Assembly: GCF_020921035.1 (NCBI RefSeq)
Contig: NC_063152.1
Coordinates: forward strand, 34,206,494-34,270,493
DNA length: 64,000 nucleotides
Source of the DNA: Rhodamnia argentea
Taxonomy: Eukaryota; Streptophyta; Magnoliopsida; Myrtales; Myrtaceae
Direction: 5' to 3'
The translations under genes and the position numbers were made by a program. Below are positions 22,701 to 34,228 of the stretch, piece after piece. Positions within the stretch are counted from its first letter, which is position 1. Every line of letters begins with the position of its first letter. The notes under the pieces were generated by a model, which had not been told where the DNA came from, made no database searches, and saw only the letters and a program-made list of their open reading frames with translations.

Positions 22701-25073
22701 ATTGTCTTAAATTGCTTGCAATGAAGTAGATCAAGCTTGTCTTCTCAAAATCTAGACAGACAATGACTTGGTTAGTCCCAATAGGAAGAACAAGCCTGCC
22801 CAAACTATAAAAGGTTGCTCTTGCTCCTCATGAATCAAATTTAGAAGTGGTTTTATATGGTATGTGATCTGTGACAAATTCATTTCAAACTGGAAACAAA
22901 AAATATGGTTTTCTTCCATGTAAGTTGGTTTGTTTCCTTTTGACCCAAAAAAAAAAAAAAATGGTTTATTCCCTGTACATGGGCAAAAACCAAAAAGACA
23001 ACTTTGGATGAAGCTTGCTGGTTCCAGTGTATAAATTGGAAATTCTCATAAAGGATATAATATAATTTATGATTGTTGTTGTATTAATTAACTGCCTTAA
23101 GCATCTTTCAACTCATAATACCGAGCAACCAATTGAATAGAGAATGCAATGTAGGAAACACCATAGGACATAGGACAACTCACTAGCAACCCTGAACAGG
23201 ATATGAATGCTATCTATCTCTCCAGCTCATGTTTAAATAAATATATACTCCTTCAGATTCAACACCCTGCGGCTCCCCTTTCATATCTGTGCTTCATGGG
23301 ACTGTCGATTTATGAGAAGAAAGTAAACAGAGGAAAATTTTTAGTGGAAAAACAAAGGCTTTTCATAGATTACTTCTCCATTTTTTCCGTAGGTGAAGGA
23401 TTTCCTACCTAGCATGTATCTTTTTAGTCAGAAGTTCCTTCAATTTCATGAAAGCAGAATACTGTAAAACTGTTCTCTTTCAAGCAAACTGCTGAATACT
23501 TGGACATATCATGTTCTTAAGATTTGAGAGCATTCCTTGACTCCCCAAAGAACCAAGCAGGTCAAACTAGCTTGCATTTTGCTCAACTTGAAGTGGCATG
23601 AGTTAGATAATCATATAAGATACTTTGAATTGTCATGATCTATGAACTTTTTGCCTACATTAATTGCATACAGTAATTTTAGCTTTCAAGTAAGATTTTA
23701 GGATTAACAGTTTTTGCATACATTAATTGCATACAGTAATTTTAGCTTTCACGTGAGATTGTAAGATTTACAGTTATTGCTGTATTGCAGGACTGGAAGG
23801 ATTTGTGGAGGCCTGAGCTTGCTGGGAGAATTTCAATGGTTGATAGTCCTAGAGAGGTTATTGGTACTGTTTTGAAGTACATGGGGGCATCATACAACAC
23901 AAATGACATTGACTCAAAAGTAGTTGGTGGAAAGAATGCTGTCAGGCAAAATCTGGCGTCACTTGTAAAGCAGGTGTAGTAGAGTGCAGTTAGAACACCC
24001 ATTCCCTCATAATGAGCCACCTTGATCTTTTAAGAAACTATAACGTGAGAACTCAACCTGATTTCCAAAACTAGAGTGGTAGTTGTTCAATTGCTTGTGT
24101 AAATGGGGTGGCTTGTTAGTTTCTCGAAGGTGGTCAGAATCATATGATGTTTCCATGGCCATGAATGAATCTTCCAACATTTATTAAAAGCATTTGACCT
24201 TTTAATTTTTTTCATGTGGGAAAGGGAACAGCTTATTGCATCTTGTATATTTCAAAAGCTAAAGGCTGGGGTCTTACTTCCTGCAGGTTCGACTCTTTGA
24301 CAGTACTCACTATTTAAAAGCTTTTGGGGTGGAAGATGTATGGGTGGCTGTTGGGTGGAGCAGTGATGTCCTTCCTGTTGCCAAAAAGATGCGCAATGTT
24401 GCTGTCATTGTGCCAAAATCTGGAGCAAGCTTATGGGCAGATCTGTGGGTATGTATTTGTGAAACCTTGTCTCTTCTTTATATTCATGTGATTCCATCTG
24501 TTAGTGACTGCTCACTAGCAATGTAAGGAAGCTAGTGTACTAGAAAGAGTATTACATTGTTGAACGGAGCTCTTGGATCTTTCTCCGTCACCATCAATAT
24601 CATGTCCTGATGGTATTTTCTCATGATAGGCTGTCCCTGCTGCCTCGAAGATAGGCACTAACCAAATCGGAGGTCGCATTAGAGGCCCATCTCCATTAAT
24701 CCATCAATGGATTGAATTCTGCTTGCAATCTGGAAGAGCACTACCTTTCCAACAGGGAGTACTTCCAGGTGCTGTTCCTCTGGCCATTAATAGCCCAGTC
24801 ATTGAAACGCCAAAAGAGTTCGCCAATGTTAATAGGCCAAAGCTAGATACGAACCTTGTGGCTGGAGTACCTCCTCCGCACATACTTAACAGGTGCGAGT
24901 TTTTGGAACCACTGCCTGAGGCTATGGTCTCTGATTATGAGTGGCTGATTAGAAGTATGCAGACATCTGGCCCTGGTTTTATTGAGCGTTTGCAGCATAA
25001 GATGTCTATGGTGATACGGGTCCTTCAGCTCAAGCTTCATGCCAAGATAAGTCGAAACAACGCTGAGTCATGA
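19753..25073 (+). CDS. Chloroplast-targeted PotD-like (spermidine/putrescine-binding) solute-binding protein; one frameshift
   Basis: Exons: 19753-20095, 20308-20477, 20619-20868, 21561-21695, 23791-23973, 24287-24448, 24630-25073, about 560 residues. The N-terminal 110 residues are Ser/Arg/Leu-rich with a hydrophobic stretch near residue 75-95, as expected for a plastid transit peptide plus thylakoid or membrane signal. The rest matches the bacterial extracellular solute-binding fold: VTIGDSWLDLAIKTGLIEP, VWAAPYRWGSMVIAYKK, DLWRPELAGRISMVDSPREV, VWVAVGWSSDVLPVAKK, VAVIVPKSGASLWADLW, PSPLIHQWIEFCLQ. The Arabidopsis relative is the At1g31410 'putrescine-binding protein-related' gene. Its ligand in plants is not known to me. 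Odd: exon 3 ends out of phase with exon 4 by one base. The run of six A at 20857-20862 should be five to read NEKWKVHL. Sequencing error or a real lesion; everything else is intact. Confidence 0.88.
23651..23775. repeat. Two tandem 63-bp units in an intron next to a splice acceptor
   Basis: Units 23651-23713 and 23714-23775 both contain 'acattaattgcatacagtaa' and 'ttttagctttca', differing at about ten positions. The second ends 15 bp before the acceptor of exon 5 of the solute-binding gene. The duplication doubled the pyrimidine and branch-site environment, but exon 5 keeps its normal acceptor. Confidence 0.75.
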
Positions 25074-25476
25074 GGTGCCAAACTTAATTAGCTGATCGGC
25101 GGAGTAGTTTTCTCTTCCTTTGACTTAAAAGGACACGAGCACAAATTTATTTAGAAATGCGAAGGGCACTCGAAGGAAATGGAAATTGATTCTCTGGAAA
25201 ATGCAATAGATAATCTTTTGTCAAATTTAGTCATATGCGTCAGAAAAGGCTTCTTTTTGGATTCGAACTTCGTTGTCATGCAGATACTTATCGGGGCAAT
25301 ACCATGTGTACGGGATACAGTAAATGTTATGAAATGACATGTTTGTAATTGGGCTACTCCTGTAACAGCAGTTGTGAAAGATTCATTAGGAAGAGGGGAA
25401 AGCTTGTTGTATATCTTGTCAATGTCTTCTCTGTTATGGTTTTTCGCCCTCAGGTTATTGCTTGAACGGTGACTAA
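25074..25476. other. 3' flank of the solute-binding gene
   Basis: Probably contains the 3' untranslated region and polyadenylation area. The minus-strand open frame 25151-25561 has no domain and runs into a transposon, so I do not call it. Confidence 0.35.
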
Positions 25477-25870
25477 GGGCGCGCATGATAACATTTCGTA
25501 AAAAAATTTCTGCTTCAGAAGTGCTTCTGAAGCTGAAATCCGTTTGGTAAAGACACTTCAAAAGTGCTTCTGAAATTGAAATCCGTTTGGTAAAAATATT
25601 GACTTCGAGTAGGAATTTCTACTTCTGAAAGAGATTTCTACTTCTGGTTGGATTTTTGGCCAACTTTGAGAAATAAAAGTTTGTGCTTCTGGCGCCGGTA
25701 TTTGATTAAAAGTAGAAATTTTAGAAGTAGAAATTTTATCAAACGTCTTTTTTTTTTATCATAAATCAACTTTTGATGGAGAAGTTGAAAAATCAACTTC
25801 TCCTTTTGATGGAGAAGTTGAAAATCAACTTCTGCTTCTGATGGTTTTGCAAAGTGTTGCCATGGCGCCC
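25477..25870. mobile_element. PIF/Harbinger-type MITE, 394 bp, TAA target duplication
   Basis: The left end GGGCGCGCATGATAACA (25,477) and the reversed right end GGGCGCCATGGCAACACTTT form inverted repeats. TAA flanks both sides (25,474-25,476 and 25,871-25,873), matching the TWA preference of PIF/Harbinger transposases. The interior has 'ccgtttggtaaa' twice and repeated 'gaagttgaaaatcaacttct' hairpins. No coding frame. A hAT origin is less likely because the duplication is 3 bp. Confidence 0.7.
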
Positions 25871-26317
25871 TAATACTCTCAATTTTGGTGTTGCTGGTTA
25901 GTATCTTTGTATTGTACTATCATGTTATCTTCATTAAGCCAAGAATTTGTGCTGAATTTACGAAAATCCTACTGAAAAGGAAAGAAAAGAAACATCTCTC
26001 GTTCTCGTGACTCTGAGTGACTACAATGAATCTTGGAATGCACACGTGCATGTCTACCGGAAACTATAATTAAATTAGCCCAGTCAACAAAATGTATTCT
26101 TAAAAGTAAGACGTGCAACCTACCAATTGATGAAAATTGTAGGATTGACATTTGCAATCATCATCAGCTTGTTTTTCCTATGAAATTGACCATACACGTG
26201 GAAGATTAGTCAAGTAAAGTACTAGATGCAATTTCCAAGTGCAGATATGTGGGGGTGTACCGAGATCATGTTAGCCAAGACGCTAAAAGGAGCAAATCAC
26301 TGGAGATGAATTCAGAT

Positions 26318-26319
<2 letters not shown>

Positions 26320-26349
<30 letters not shown>
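26320..26349. repeat. (AT)n microsatellite
   Basis: About 14 uninterrupted TA/AT dinucleotides. The following 250 bp is AT-rich repeat-like DNA related to 18,900-19,260. Confidence 0.85.
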
Positions 26350-26352
<3 letters not shown>

Positions 26353-26750
26353 TTATTGTTCGTTGATTTTCGTTAAATTAAATTATTTTTACAAAAATTT
26401 TGAAATTGATATATTTGTAAAAAAAATTTCAAACTGAAATACTTGTTCGCTATCGCATGTCATGTAACTTAATAATTTAATATTAATTTGAGAAAACTAA
26501 CAAAGAGCAAATTTATCGTAGGTGTATTAGTTTGAGATTTTTTATAATGAAAAATGGATTTTAATAAATTTATTAGAGGTGTATCAACTTAAAATTTTTC
26601 GCGATGTTAACCTTATGGGAAGAAAAAACAACCAATGAAGGGGGACCCACCCCCTCCACACTCTTACTTGCACCATACGCGGACACAGTAGACCCAATTG
26701 CAAAGTTCGTTTTGCTAATCGTCCTCTTTCTTGTTTGTTCGTTTTGCTCT

Positions 26751-26751
<1 letters not shown>

Positions 26752-26777
<26 letters not shown>
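26752..26777. repeat. (GA)n microsatellite directly before a start codon
   Basis: GA dinucleotides run straight into the ATG at 26,778. On the sense strand this forms the last part of the 5' leader. GA-rich leaders are common in plants and recruit GAGA-binding BBR/BPC factors. Confidence 0.75.
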
Positions 26778-26782
<5 letters not shown>

Positions 26783-28965
26783 GAGGGGAAAGCAGAAGAT
26801 CGAAGCGCAGAGAAAGAACGCCGAGAGGAACCAGAAGGCCAAGGGGTCTCAGCTCGAGGCCAGAGTCGTCGGCCTCAAAGTCACCTGCCCCATTTGCAAG
26901 GTTTCTCTTTGCCCTTCTCTTTTTCCGCCTTTAAAAAATTTCTCTGCACGCGTGGAACAGATCTTTGATTTGATCGAATCGGCGATGGGGCGTCGCTTTT
27001 ATCGCATCGTCGATCCGGGTTTCATTTACCCATTTGTTCCCTTTCTCAAAGGTTTCAGCTTTATTATGGCTATGAATCATTTCGTTAAATTGGAAGCATT
27101 TGAGCTGCGAGTACGAATGGGGTTTGCTGTGCGCATTTCGATGAGAAAACCAAAATCATTTGTTGCCGTCGTTGACTTATGTGGTGGTTAAATTACAGTT
27201 AAGAGTGGTGCGTATGTGAGTGAGTGTTTGGAAAGTTTCTTCTGGAGAGGATATCCGTGCCTGATCTTGGTGATATGAGGAGCTGAAGTTTTTAACTGTG
27301 GTGGGATACCTCCTTTTGCCTCGCTAACGAGGTGGCGTGAGAATCTTTGGCATCCTCACCGAAGAACTCCAATTGAAGCTTGCTGAACGTCTTTAAACTG
27401 CAAGGATAACGAACTCGATGTATTGAAGGACTTTTAGTGGTTATATGTTGTGGCACAATTGGGCAGTAGCTGAGGAATGCACAATTATATTGCTGCTTCA
27501 GAAATGCGATTTGGGGTTGTTCTCGCAGCAGTAGATGGACACTCCATTTGGATGGCATAAAGATTCTCTCTTAGGCGTTATAGTTCTGCTGCTTTTTGGT
27601 AAAAATGACAGCTTTTTTCAGAGATGAAACAGTTCTAAGTATGCACCTAGTATAGTTTTCCTTATTTCTTTGTCCTGATTATTGACCTTGATAGTTGGCT
27701 TTTTATTCTTGCATCATTTTGACGTATTTTGAGGTACACTTAGGATATGTATTGACCATGTCCAATGTCCTTTTGCTGGCGTTGTGAAGATTAATTACTC
27801 TTCTATATCATATTCGATGCTTCAGTTGCTGGAATTTTGAATTTTGCTCAAAATTCCTGGGGAGTTTTACATTTGGGTATTGATAAGACTATTCACTATT
27901 TCTTGAAGCTCCATCTCTCCCCCAGAGGAAGAATGCGATGCTGTGGTAGGATGAGGGGAAGGTCAAATCTTAGGTGGACCAAACGTTGGAGTGAACTGAG
28001 TGAAATGTTAAAGAGAACTTGTGGCGGCATGCCAGTCAAAAAGGAATAGGTGACATGAGAAGACTTGACGCAGCGGATTTCATGAGGACCCTGAAATATA
28101 TGGATCTCGCAATGTCATGACACTTTCCCCGTATTCAAACCCAGTGAATGACAGAACAAAAGGCTTCACCTACTGGGACTCGGTTTCATGGATTCAAGGG
28201 GCCCCTAGCAGCAAAAGACTTCCAAGTTCTGTCTTTCATACAACTTTTTCTTTGACGAACGTTGTTTTCATCCTAGTGCAACTGTTTGAAGTGAAATAAG
28301 CAGTTAGCTGGATATGTTGGCCTAGATGCTGGCATAATATGAGGAAAAGGAATACTCTAGTTTAGGGTTATTCCATATGTGAATAGTGCTAGGGTTATTA
28401 GCCAAATTGGAGGATGGGTTTCTAAACATGGGGAAGTTGACACTGATCCGTTGGAATATCTGGTTGTAATTCAGATTTGTGGCATGTCTACTAGAGGATA
28501 TGGTATTGATGCATCTTATGTAGTTTATTACTGCTGCTAGGATAAGTTTTCACTAACTTTATGTAGGCAGGATCCTTTATTGGACAAGGATCAGATATTA
28601 GCTTTTTCTGCATGAAAGTTCTCTCTCGATCTCTCAATCTTGAGCGCACTCCTTTCCTTTGAAGATTTTATGTGTATGTCCGTTGTCTCACATGTTTTTT
28701 TTATCAATGATATGCCAAGTCAAGCATTTTTTATTCCCCAAGTTCCTTTGTTTGTTTTCCATTGCGCACCTCTTCTTGTACCTTTTTGTTTAGCTAGTGT
28801 CAGCTAACACGTTCAGTCTTATGGCAATGATTAACTACATTGATGCAATGCAGTTCATTGTTCTTTTTGTCTCTTTACCAGGTGCAACTAGCAAATCAGA
28901 ATCAAATTGGTGATCATTATGCTTCCAAACATCCAAAGGAAAAGCCACCTACTGACTCGAGCTGA
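26778..28965 (+). CDS. Small ZNF706/4F5-like C2H2 zinc-finger protein, 68 aa, 2 exons
   Basis: Exon 1 is 26778-26900 and exon 2 is 28882-28965, joined across a 1,981-bp GT-AG intron. The protein begins MTRGKQKIEAQRKNAERNQK, a basic helix typical of the 4F5/SERF N-terminus and of animal ZNF706 (MARGQQKIQSQ). A single zinc finger follows: C37-P-I-C40 at the end of exon 1, then H-Y-A-S-K-H in exon 2 (C-x2-C-x11-H-x4-H), ending SKHPKEKPPTDSS. In the family the finger ends in the same 'SKHPK'. The molecular role in plants is unclear to me. The intron contains no other convincing gene. Too short for most gene finders because the finger is split by the intron. Confidence 0.88.
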
Positions 28966-30225
28966 CGGCACATTTCATTTGCTGAAAAATCTGGAAACCG
29001 TGGAGAAAACATTGATCCACATGTAACAAGGGTCTATGTGAAGCACAATAATTTGACTCGTATAATATGATGCTGCTTCTGCAAGTCTGTACTGCAACTG
29101 CATTTGAACTCTCGCACTGTTGCTTCTTCCTGGTTGCTTGGAGTCAGTATTCGTATCATCTACAATGGTAATTCCGTATCTCTGGAGAAACTCTAGGTAT
29201 CTTTGATCTCAACAATTTCTCTGCTGCTCAAGTACCTCGTTATTAGGACATGAGGTGTAGTCAACCGGATTGATTTCAAACCCTCTTCCTGAATATGAGC
29301 ACTCGTCATGAGAGCTCTTGCTTAAGGCTATCCTTGAAAGGTTGGAGTGGGAACCGGTATAGTTGATATGATCGCTAATGGTGACCTTGGCATACCGTGT
29401 AACGTAACCACTGTACGTAACCGCTGTAAGTGACAAATACGATAAAAACTCTTTATCCTGGTTGAGTTTGCTGGGCGCATGACATTAGACCATAGATAAC
29501 TTGTCGAGTGCATCAACAGACATGCGGACGAAATTAAGATCCATAAAAAAGACGCTCATCATTTTCAATTTGTTGAGATCTGAGAATGATGGTTGCTGCG
29601 TAAGTGAAGTGTTATGGTGCGTGGTACTGCCGTAAACATGGGTAGGATAAATGTTGATGTCTACAATGATGGAAGCTAATTCTGGTATAAGCAGAACTCT
29701 CGGTTACAATGGAATAAGAAAGTAAATGAACACTGAATAAAATCAATCGCCACGGTTAAGCTTGTTTCGTTTCAACAGAATTCCCTCGATATATAGAGAC
29801 GAGTGAAGAGCATAAACTGGATCAGAAGGATAAGGCCATCCACCATAGACATCCTGCAAACCAAATCTTGAACTAATGGTGCTACTACCGCGACTCTTCA
29901 CCGCTCGTAGTAACTGAGCTTGTATTACATTTCAACCAGAATATGCAGGACAAAAGAAAAAAGCATTTGAAGAAATGTATAGCAAATACATACAATTACA
30001 AATATTACAAAGTAATAAAGGAAAAACCTTTTCTCTCTACACAAAGACCAAGACTTAAGAGAAGATTCCTACATGAAATTTTGCTCAAAATGTTTCAGTC
30101 ATATGTGCAAGACGTACCTCCAAATCAATAAGACCCTTTAGTAATCTCTCTGGCCTATCCACAGTATAGATGGGAACCACCGTCATCAACAAAATTAGGT
30201 CAGTAAAGCTATCCCTTTAGCCACT
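28966..30225. other. Intergenic region between convergent genes
   Basis: Probably holds 3' untranslated regions of the zinc-finger gene (+) and the trihelix gene (-). Minus-strand frames at 29,209-29,436 and 29,328-29,516 have balanced composition but no domain I recognise. I see no RNA gene. Confidence 0.35.
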
Positions 30226-31739
30226 TCATAAGTCGGTCTCATGAAGAAGCTTGTTCAAGAGGGTGTTTAACAGAGCATCCCTTCTTTCGGCTCGGTTCTC
30301 TTCCCGTAACCTCCTCTGCTCTTCCTGCTCCCTCCAAGCCTGCTCAACCATCAGCCTCTCCCTCTCGAGCTTCTCCATCGACTGTCTCCATTCCTGCTCG
30401 TACAGAAGGCGCTCATGGGCACGCCTCTCCATCATATTCCTCCACTGCATCTCCATCACCTGTTGCTGCTTGAAGAATTCCTTGAGCATTTCCAAAGTAT
30501 CAGCACCGCTGCTCCCACCAGAAACTCTGCTGGTCCCACCTGATTGCTTGTTGGTCACGACCTTTTTGGCCTTCCTCTTACGAGAACCGACTTTCAAAGG
30601 CCTCTCCTCGTCGCTATCATCCTCATCTTCGTCATCAGCCTCAAAGAGCTCATCAGAAGATTGATAGCCGCCGTATCTTTTCAACCTTTTCTTTGCTTGG
30701 ACAGAAGTCCCTTCAGATTCAAGATGAAGCCGCTGCATGTTCTTCGCTCTTTCGGTGAATACCGCGTGCAGTTCCTCGAAAAAAGGACATTTCCGTCCGT
30801 TCTCAGGGTCCGATGTCTCCTTCCCCTGAAATCACAGCGAAGCAGGCACTCATTATAATGAGCTGAAAAATCTATCCAAAAGTGCAACTTACTCATTCAA
30901 TGGCCTTCAACAGATTAATAACTAATTCAAACCTGCATACAGAGGATCGCCTAAAAGCAGAGAGCAAGACAAGAACTTGAGAACAGGGGCGACACAGAAA
31001 CAATGCAGAGGAGGCCATACAAAGTTAGGACCCGCTTAGCTTAGCTGACAAAGCCATTTTCCAAGATCAAAGAGGTTTCTTAAAGCTTGATAAATCAGTT
31101 TCAGTTCTAAAGCGCCGCTTGATTAACCGATATTGCGGAATAATCAGACCGAAACCAGGGGAACATCTCGCAAAGACAGCCAATTTCTCAGACTCAAAAC
31201 CAGAGATACATTACAGGAAGCTGAGAAACGCAAAACATGGAAAGGAGAACGCCACGCATAGCTAAACAAGAAGATATGGATTCATTCCAGAGGTACAAGA
31301 AAGAAAAATTCTCGTTCTCATTCGCCTATTGAACCCGCACATCATTGAAGTCTGTTCAACAGATTCAGCTGAATATAGGCCACACCTCCACAACCACAAA
31401 CAACATGCGAAAAGCTACCTTGTAGCGGTTCAACAGATTCTTCCACTTGCACTTGCACTGCTCCGGCGTCCTCCGGTAGCCCATCTCCTTCATCCGCGCG
31501 CTCACGATCTCCCACAGATTCTTGTTCCGCTTCGCCGCCGTGAAATCCCTCTCCAGCTCCGCTCGTATCCTTATGAACTCCCTCGTCTCCTCCTGGCTCC
31601 ACTGCGGCTGATGCTGCTGCTGCTGCGGCTGCGGCTGCGGCTGTGGCTGCTGGGGTGGCGCCGCCGGACTCAGGAGCGACGACGCCATCATGCCGATCCG
31701 GCCGAGGGACTCGCCGTCGTCGTCCTCGCCGGCGAACAT
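30226..31739 (-). CDS. Trihelix transcription factor, GT-3a/GT-3b type, 306 aa, 2 exons
   Basis: Exon 1 is 31739-31419 (107 residues) and exon 2 is 30825-30226 (199 residues plus stop), GT-AG intron, phase 0. The single trihelix domain (about 44-107) has the three spaced tryptophans W47, W76 and W99 (QWSQEETREFI, NKNLWEIV, CKCKWKNLLNRYK), followed by the fourth helix PFFEELHAVFTER (about 121-133). Next come an acidic run (167-182), a basic nuclear-localisation-like stretch GSRKRKAKK (187-195) and a long C-terminal coiled coil (about 217-306) ending in DALLNTLLNKLLHE, which in GT factors mediates dimerisation. An in-frame stop lies about 30 codons upstream, so 31739 is the first usable ATG. 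The N-terminus is Gln/Pro-rich (30-46). GT-3 factors bind GT-1 boxes (GAAAAA) in promoters. The assignment is solid; target genes are unknown. Confidence 0.93.
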
Positions 31740-31887
31740 CGCCGTGAAATCGGAGCTCGACGCCGCCGTCGTTGATCCGCGGGTTCTTAGGGTTTCTCAG
31801 GCGACGGGTTTTCGCGGATTCCGGTGGAATCCCCGTTGGTGCGAGTGGAGAGCGCAATTTGTCGGAAAGCCCAGGCGCTTTCGCGCG

Positions 31888-31897
31888 TATTTATAGT
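31888..31897 (-). promoter_or_regulatory. TATA box of the trihelix gene
   Basis: On the minus strand this reads CTATAAATAC, a near-consensus plant TATA box, 149 bp upstream of the start codon. It would place transcription start near 31,860 and give a leader of about 120 bp. Confidence 0.6.
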
Positions 31898-32280
31898 TAT
31901 GCCACTGGGCGTTTTTAATTGCTCTCTCTCCGCTCCGCCTGCGGAGGCGACGGCCTGTCGTTTTGAGGGGCGACGGTGGAGGTCGAAACGACATGAGGCG
32001 GGGACAAAATGGTAAATGCCGGTGGGGAGGGACGGGGAGATCGGGAGCCTCAAGGTCAAAGAGGTCGGTAGGGGGTTGACTCTTTGGGGCCGTGGCAAAT
32101 GGTTCAACGAGTTGGACTTTTGCTTTGGCGCTCCCTTCCCTCCTACCCTTTGGAAGAGATCGACAACACGTGCAAAATGAAGAAAATTGTAAAAAAAAAG
32201 TTAAATTTTTATTATACTTTTATCAATTCTATTCTAAATCTTTTAATTTTATCAATTAAGTCTTAAATATTTTCACTTTT

Positions 32281-32575
32281 TATCAATTGAGGTCATACGA
32301 CCAATGATAGCTGGAAATCGGCGACGTGAATATCGGACATCCTACATGACACGTCCCCGACGTCCACATCGATATGCGATTAGACAAATTTCAAAAATTT
32401 TAATATTTTCAAAGTTTTATTTTTACTTTTATCAATTGAGTTCATACGACTAATGATAGTTGGAAATCGTTGACGTGAACATCGGACATCTTACATGACA
32501 CGTCCTCGACGTCCACGTCAGATATCGATTGGACAAATTTCAAATATTTGAATATTTTGAAAGTTTTATTTATTT
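32281..32575. repeat. Two tandem units of about 149 bp
   Basis: Units 32281-32429 and 32430-32575 both contain 'tatcaattgag', 'catacgac', 'aatgatag', 'tggaaatcg' and 'catgacacgtcc', diverged at many positions. Copy B (near 43,180) has one unit of this type. Confidence 0.7.
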
Positions 32576-32810
32576 TTTTTTTTTTTTTTTAAATCATCAT
32601 ACGTGCATATTTCTTCAGCTATCTGATGGACGAAGTGACTAAGCCATATACGATTTACAACATAATGCCCCAAACTTCTAGGGATAAAAATCAATACCTG
32701 ATAAGTAACTCATCTACCCATTGTCATTTCAACATGCAAACTTGCGGACGTACACCCCAAACAACCAATTATGTGTTAATCTGAAAATAGAGTACACTTG
32801 TTTAACAGAA

Positions 32811-34228
32811 AAATTACCAAAAAAATTTTAAACTTATTATATATATGTTAATTCAGCCATAAATCTCTCAATTATGCCAACTCAGCTCTAAATCTTTTGA
32901 CAATTTATCAATTTAATTATAAACCTTTCAATTGTGTTAATTTAGCTCTAAACACTTTGTTGATTTATCACTTTAGTCCAATTTTAGCCATAAATGGCTA
33001 ATGTGGCGGTCTGTCGGCTAGGGGTGAACAGTTTCGGGTTTCAGGTAGGTTCCATCTAAAACCTAAAACCTACGCGCTAGTACAAGTTCCTCATTTTTTG
33101 GAACCTAGAACCTACCCCGCATACTTTGGAACCCGAAACCCACCTTATTACGGGTTCCGGGTCCCGTTCTAGGGTATTCGAGAACCTGCCAATATAACTC
33201 TCAAGTCAAAGTAACGGAGCAAAAATGCGCCTCGAAGTAACAAAGCTCAAAACCAATGAGTACCCTATCAACCTTTAAAAAACGCTACATGCTAGGGTAA
33301 CATTATGTGCAATCTAATGACGAGGCATGTCTTCAGATGATCTAGCAAGAGGAATAACAGGAACAAACATATCCACACACATCATCAGAGTATGACCTTT
33401 GCGTTTTGGAGAAGTGTACATGACATTAAAAATCAGCCCTATAGAGAATATAGACATACCTATTATAGAACCCGGAACCGGACCGGGAACCACAAGTTCG
33501 GTTCTTCCGTTTCCTATTCTATCCTAGAACCATGCTCACCCCTACTATCAATGTCGGTCATCCTACATTGTATGATCGACGTTAACGTGGACAAATTTTA
33601 GATGATTTTCTGAAATTTTTATAAAATGTTTCTTTTTTATTTTTCTTTTCTTTTACTCCCTTCATCCTATAATCGGTAGCTAGGCCTCGGCAATGACTAT
33701 CAAGGCCAACCTCCCCCTGGCCATGGTGAGGTCGAGCCTCACCAAATTCGGCAAGGCTAGAGGTTGGGCGAGGATCAAACTCGCCAAATACGATGAGGTC
33801 AAGCCTCGCTAGTCATGGTGAGGCCGACCTAACCTAGTGAAGGCGAGGTCAACCTCGCCGCTCCTCGCCTCTAGCTAGTCTTGACCATCACCGAGGTCCG
33901 ACGACCATTTAGAGGAAGAAGGGAAAAAAATCAAAAAAATTATAATCATTTTAGAAAATATTAAAAAAATTAAAAATTATCCACGTTGACACCAGTCATG
34001 CCATGTAGGACGGTCAAGACCGACTAGATCGTCAAGTTAGTGATTTTGACCAAAACTAGCTAAAATGACTAAATTAGCAATTCGTTAAAAAGTTTACAAT
34101 TAAATTGTTGCAATTGTAAGATTTAGCACTAATTACAAAATATTTAGGACTAAATTGGCACAATTAAAAGGTTTATAACTGAATTAGCACATATACAATA
34201 AGTTTAGGACTATTTTGGTAATTTTCTC
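32811..34228. mobile_element. Long-hairpin (foldback) repeat interrupted by another insertion
   Basis: The left arm (from 'aaaattaccaaaaaaatttt', about 32,811-33,000) is complementary to the right arm (about 34,030-34,228, ending 'ggactattttggtaattttc'). Both arms consist of 30-40 bp sub-repeats of the type 'ctaaattggcacaattg'. The middle carries a GC-rich block with 'gcctcaccaaattcggcaag' (about 33,690-33,900). No protein-coding frame. The same family recurs at 37,613-38,388, 43,941-45,260, 46,460-46,660 and 63,530-64,000. Confidence 0.6.
33020..33543. mobile_element. MITE with AGGGGTGAxCA inverted ends inside the hairpin repeat
   Basis: The left end AGGGGTGAACAGTTTCGGG and the reversed right end AGGGGTGAGCATGGTTC form short inverted repeats. 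The interior has 'ggaacccgaaaccc' words in both orientations. The corresponding place in copy B (about 44,155-44,170, 'catcggctcctatcatgg') lacks it, so it inserted after the A/B duplication or was lost from B. The transposase class is uncertain. Confidence 0.6.

Noticed and set aside
25151-25561. 136-codon minus-strand frame after the solute-binding gene
   Set aside because: Runs into the Harbinger-type MITE and has no domain.
29209-29516. Two overlapping minus-strand frames between the zinc-finger and trihelix genes
   Set aside because: Composition is unremarkable, no conserved motif, and both probably lie in 3' untranslated or spacer DNA.
30544-30858. Plus-strand frames across trihelix exon 2
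   Set aside because: Antisense shadows of the coiled-coil and acidic regions.
31342-31857. 171-codon minus-strand frame overlapping trihelix exon 1
   Set aside because: Alanine runs and low complexity show it is the shifted frame of the Gln/Pro-rich trihelix N-terminus.
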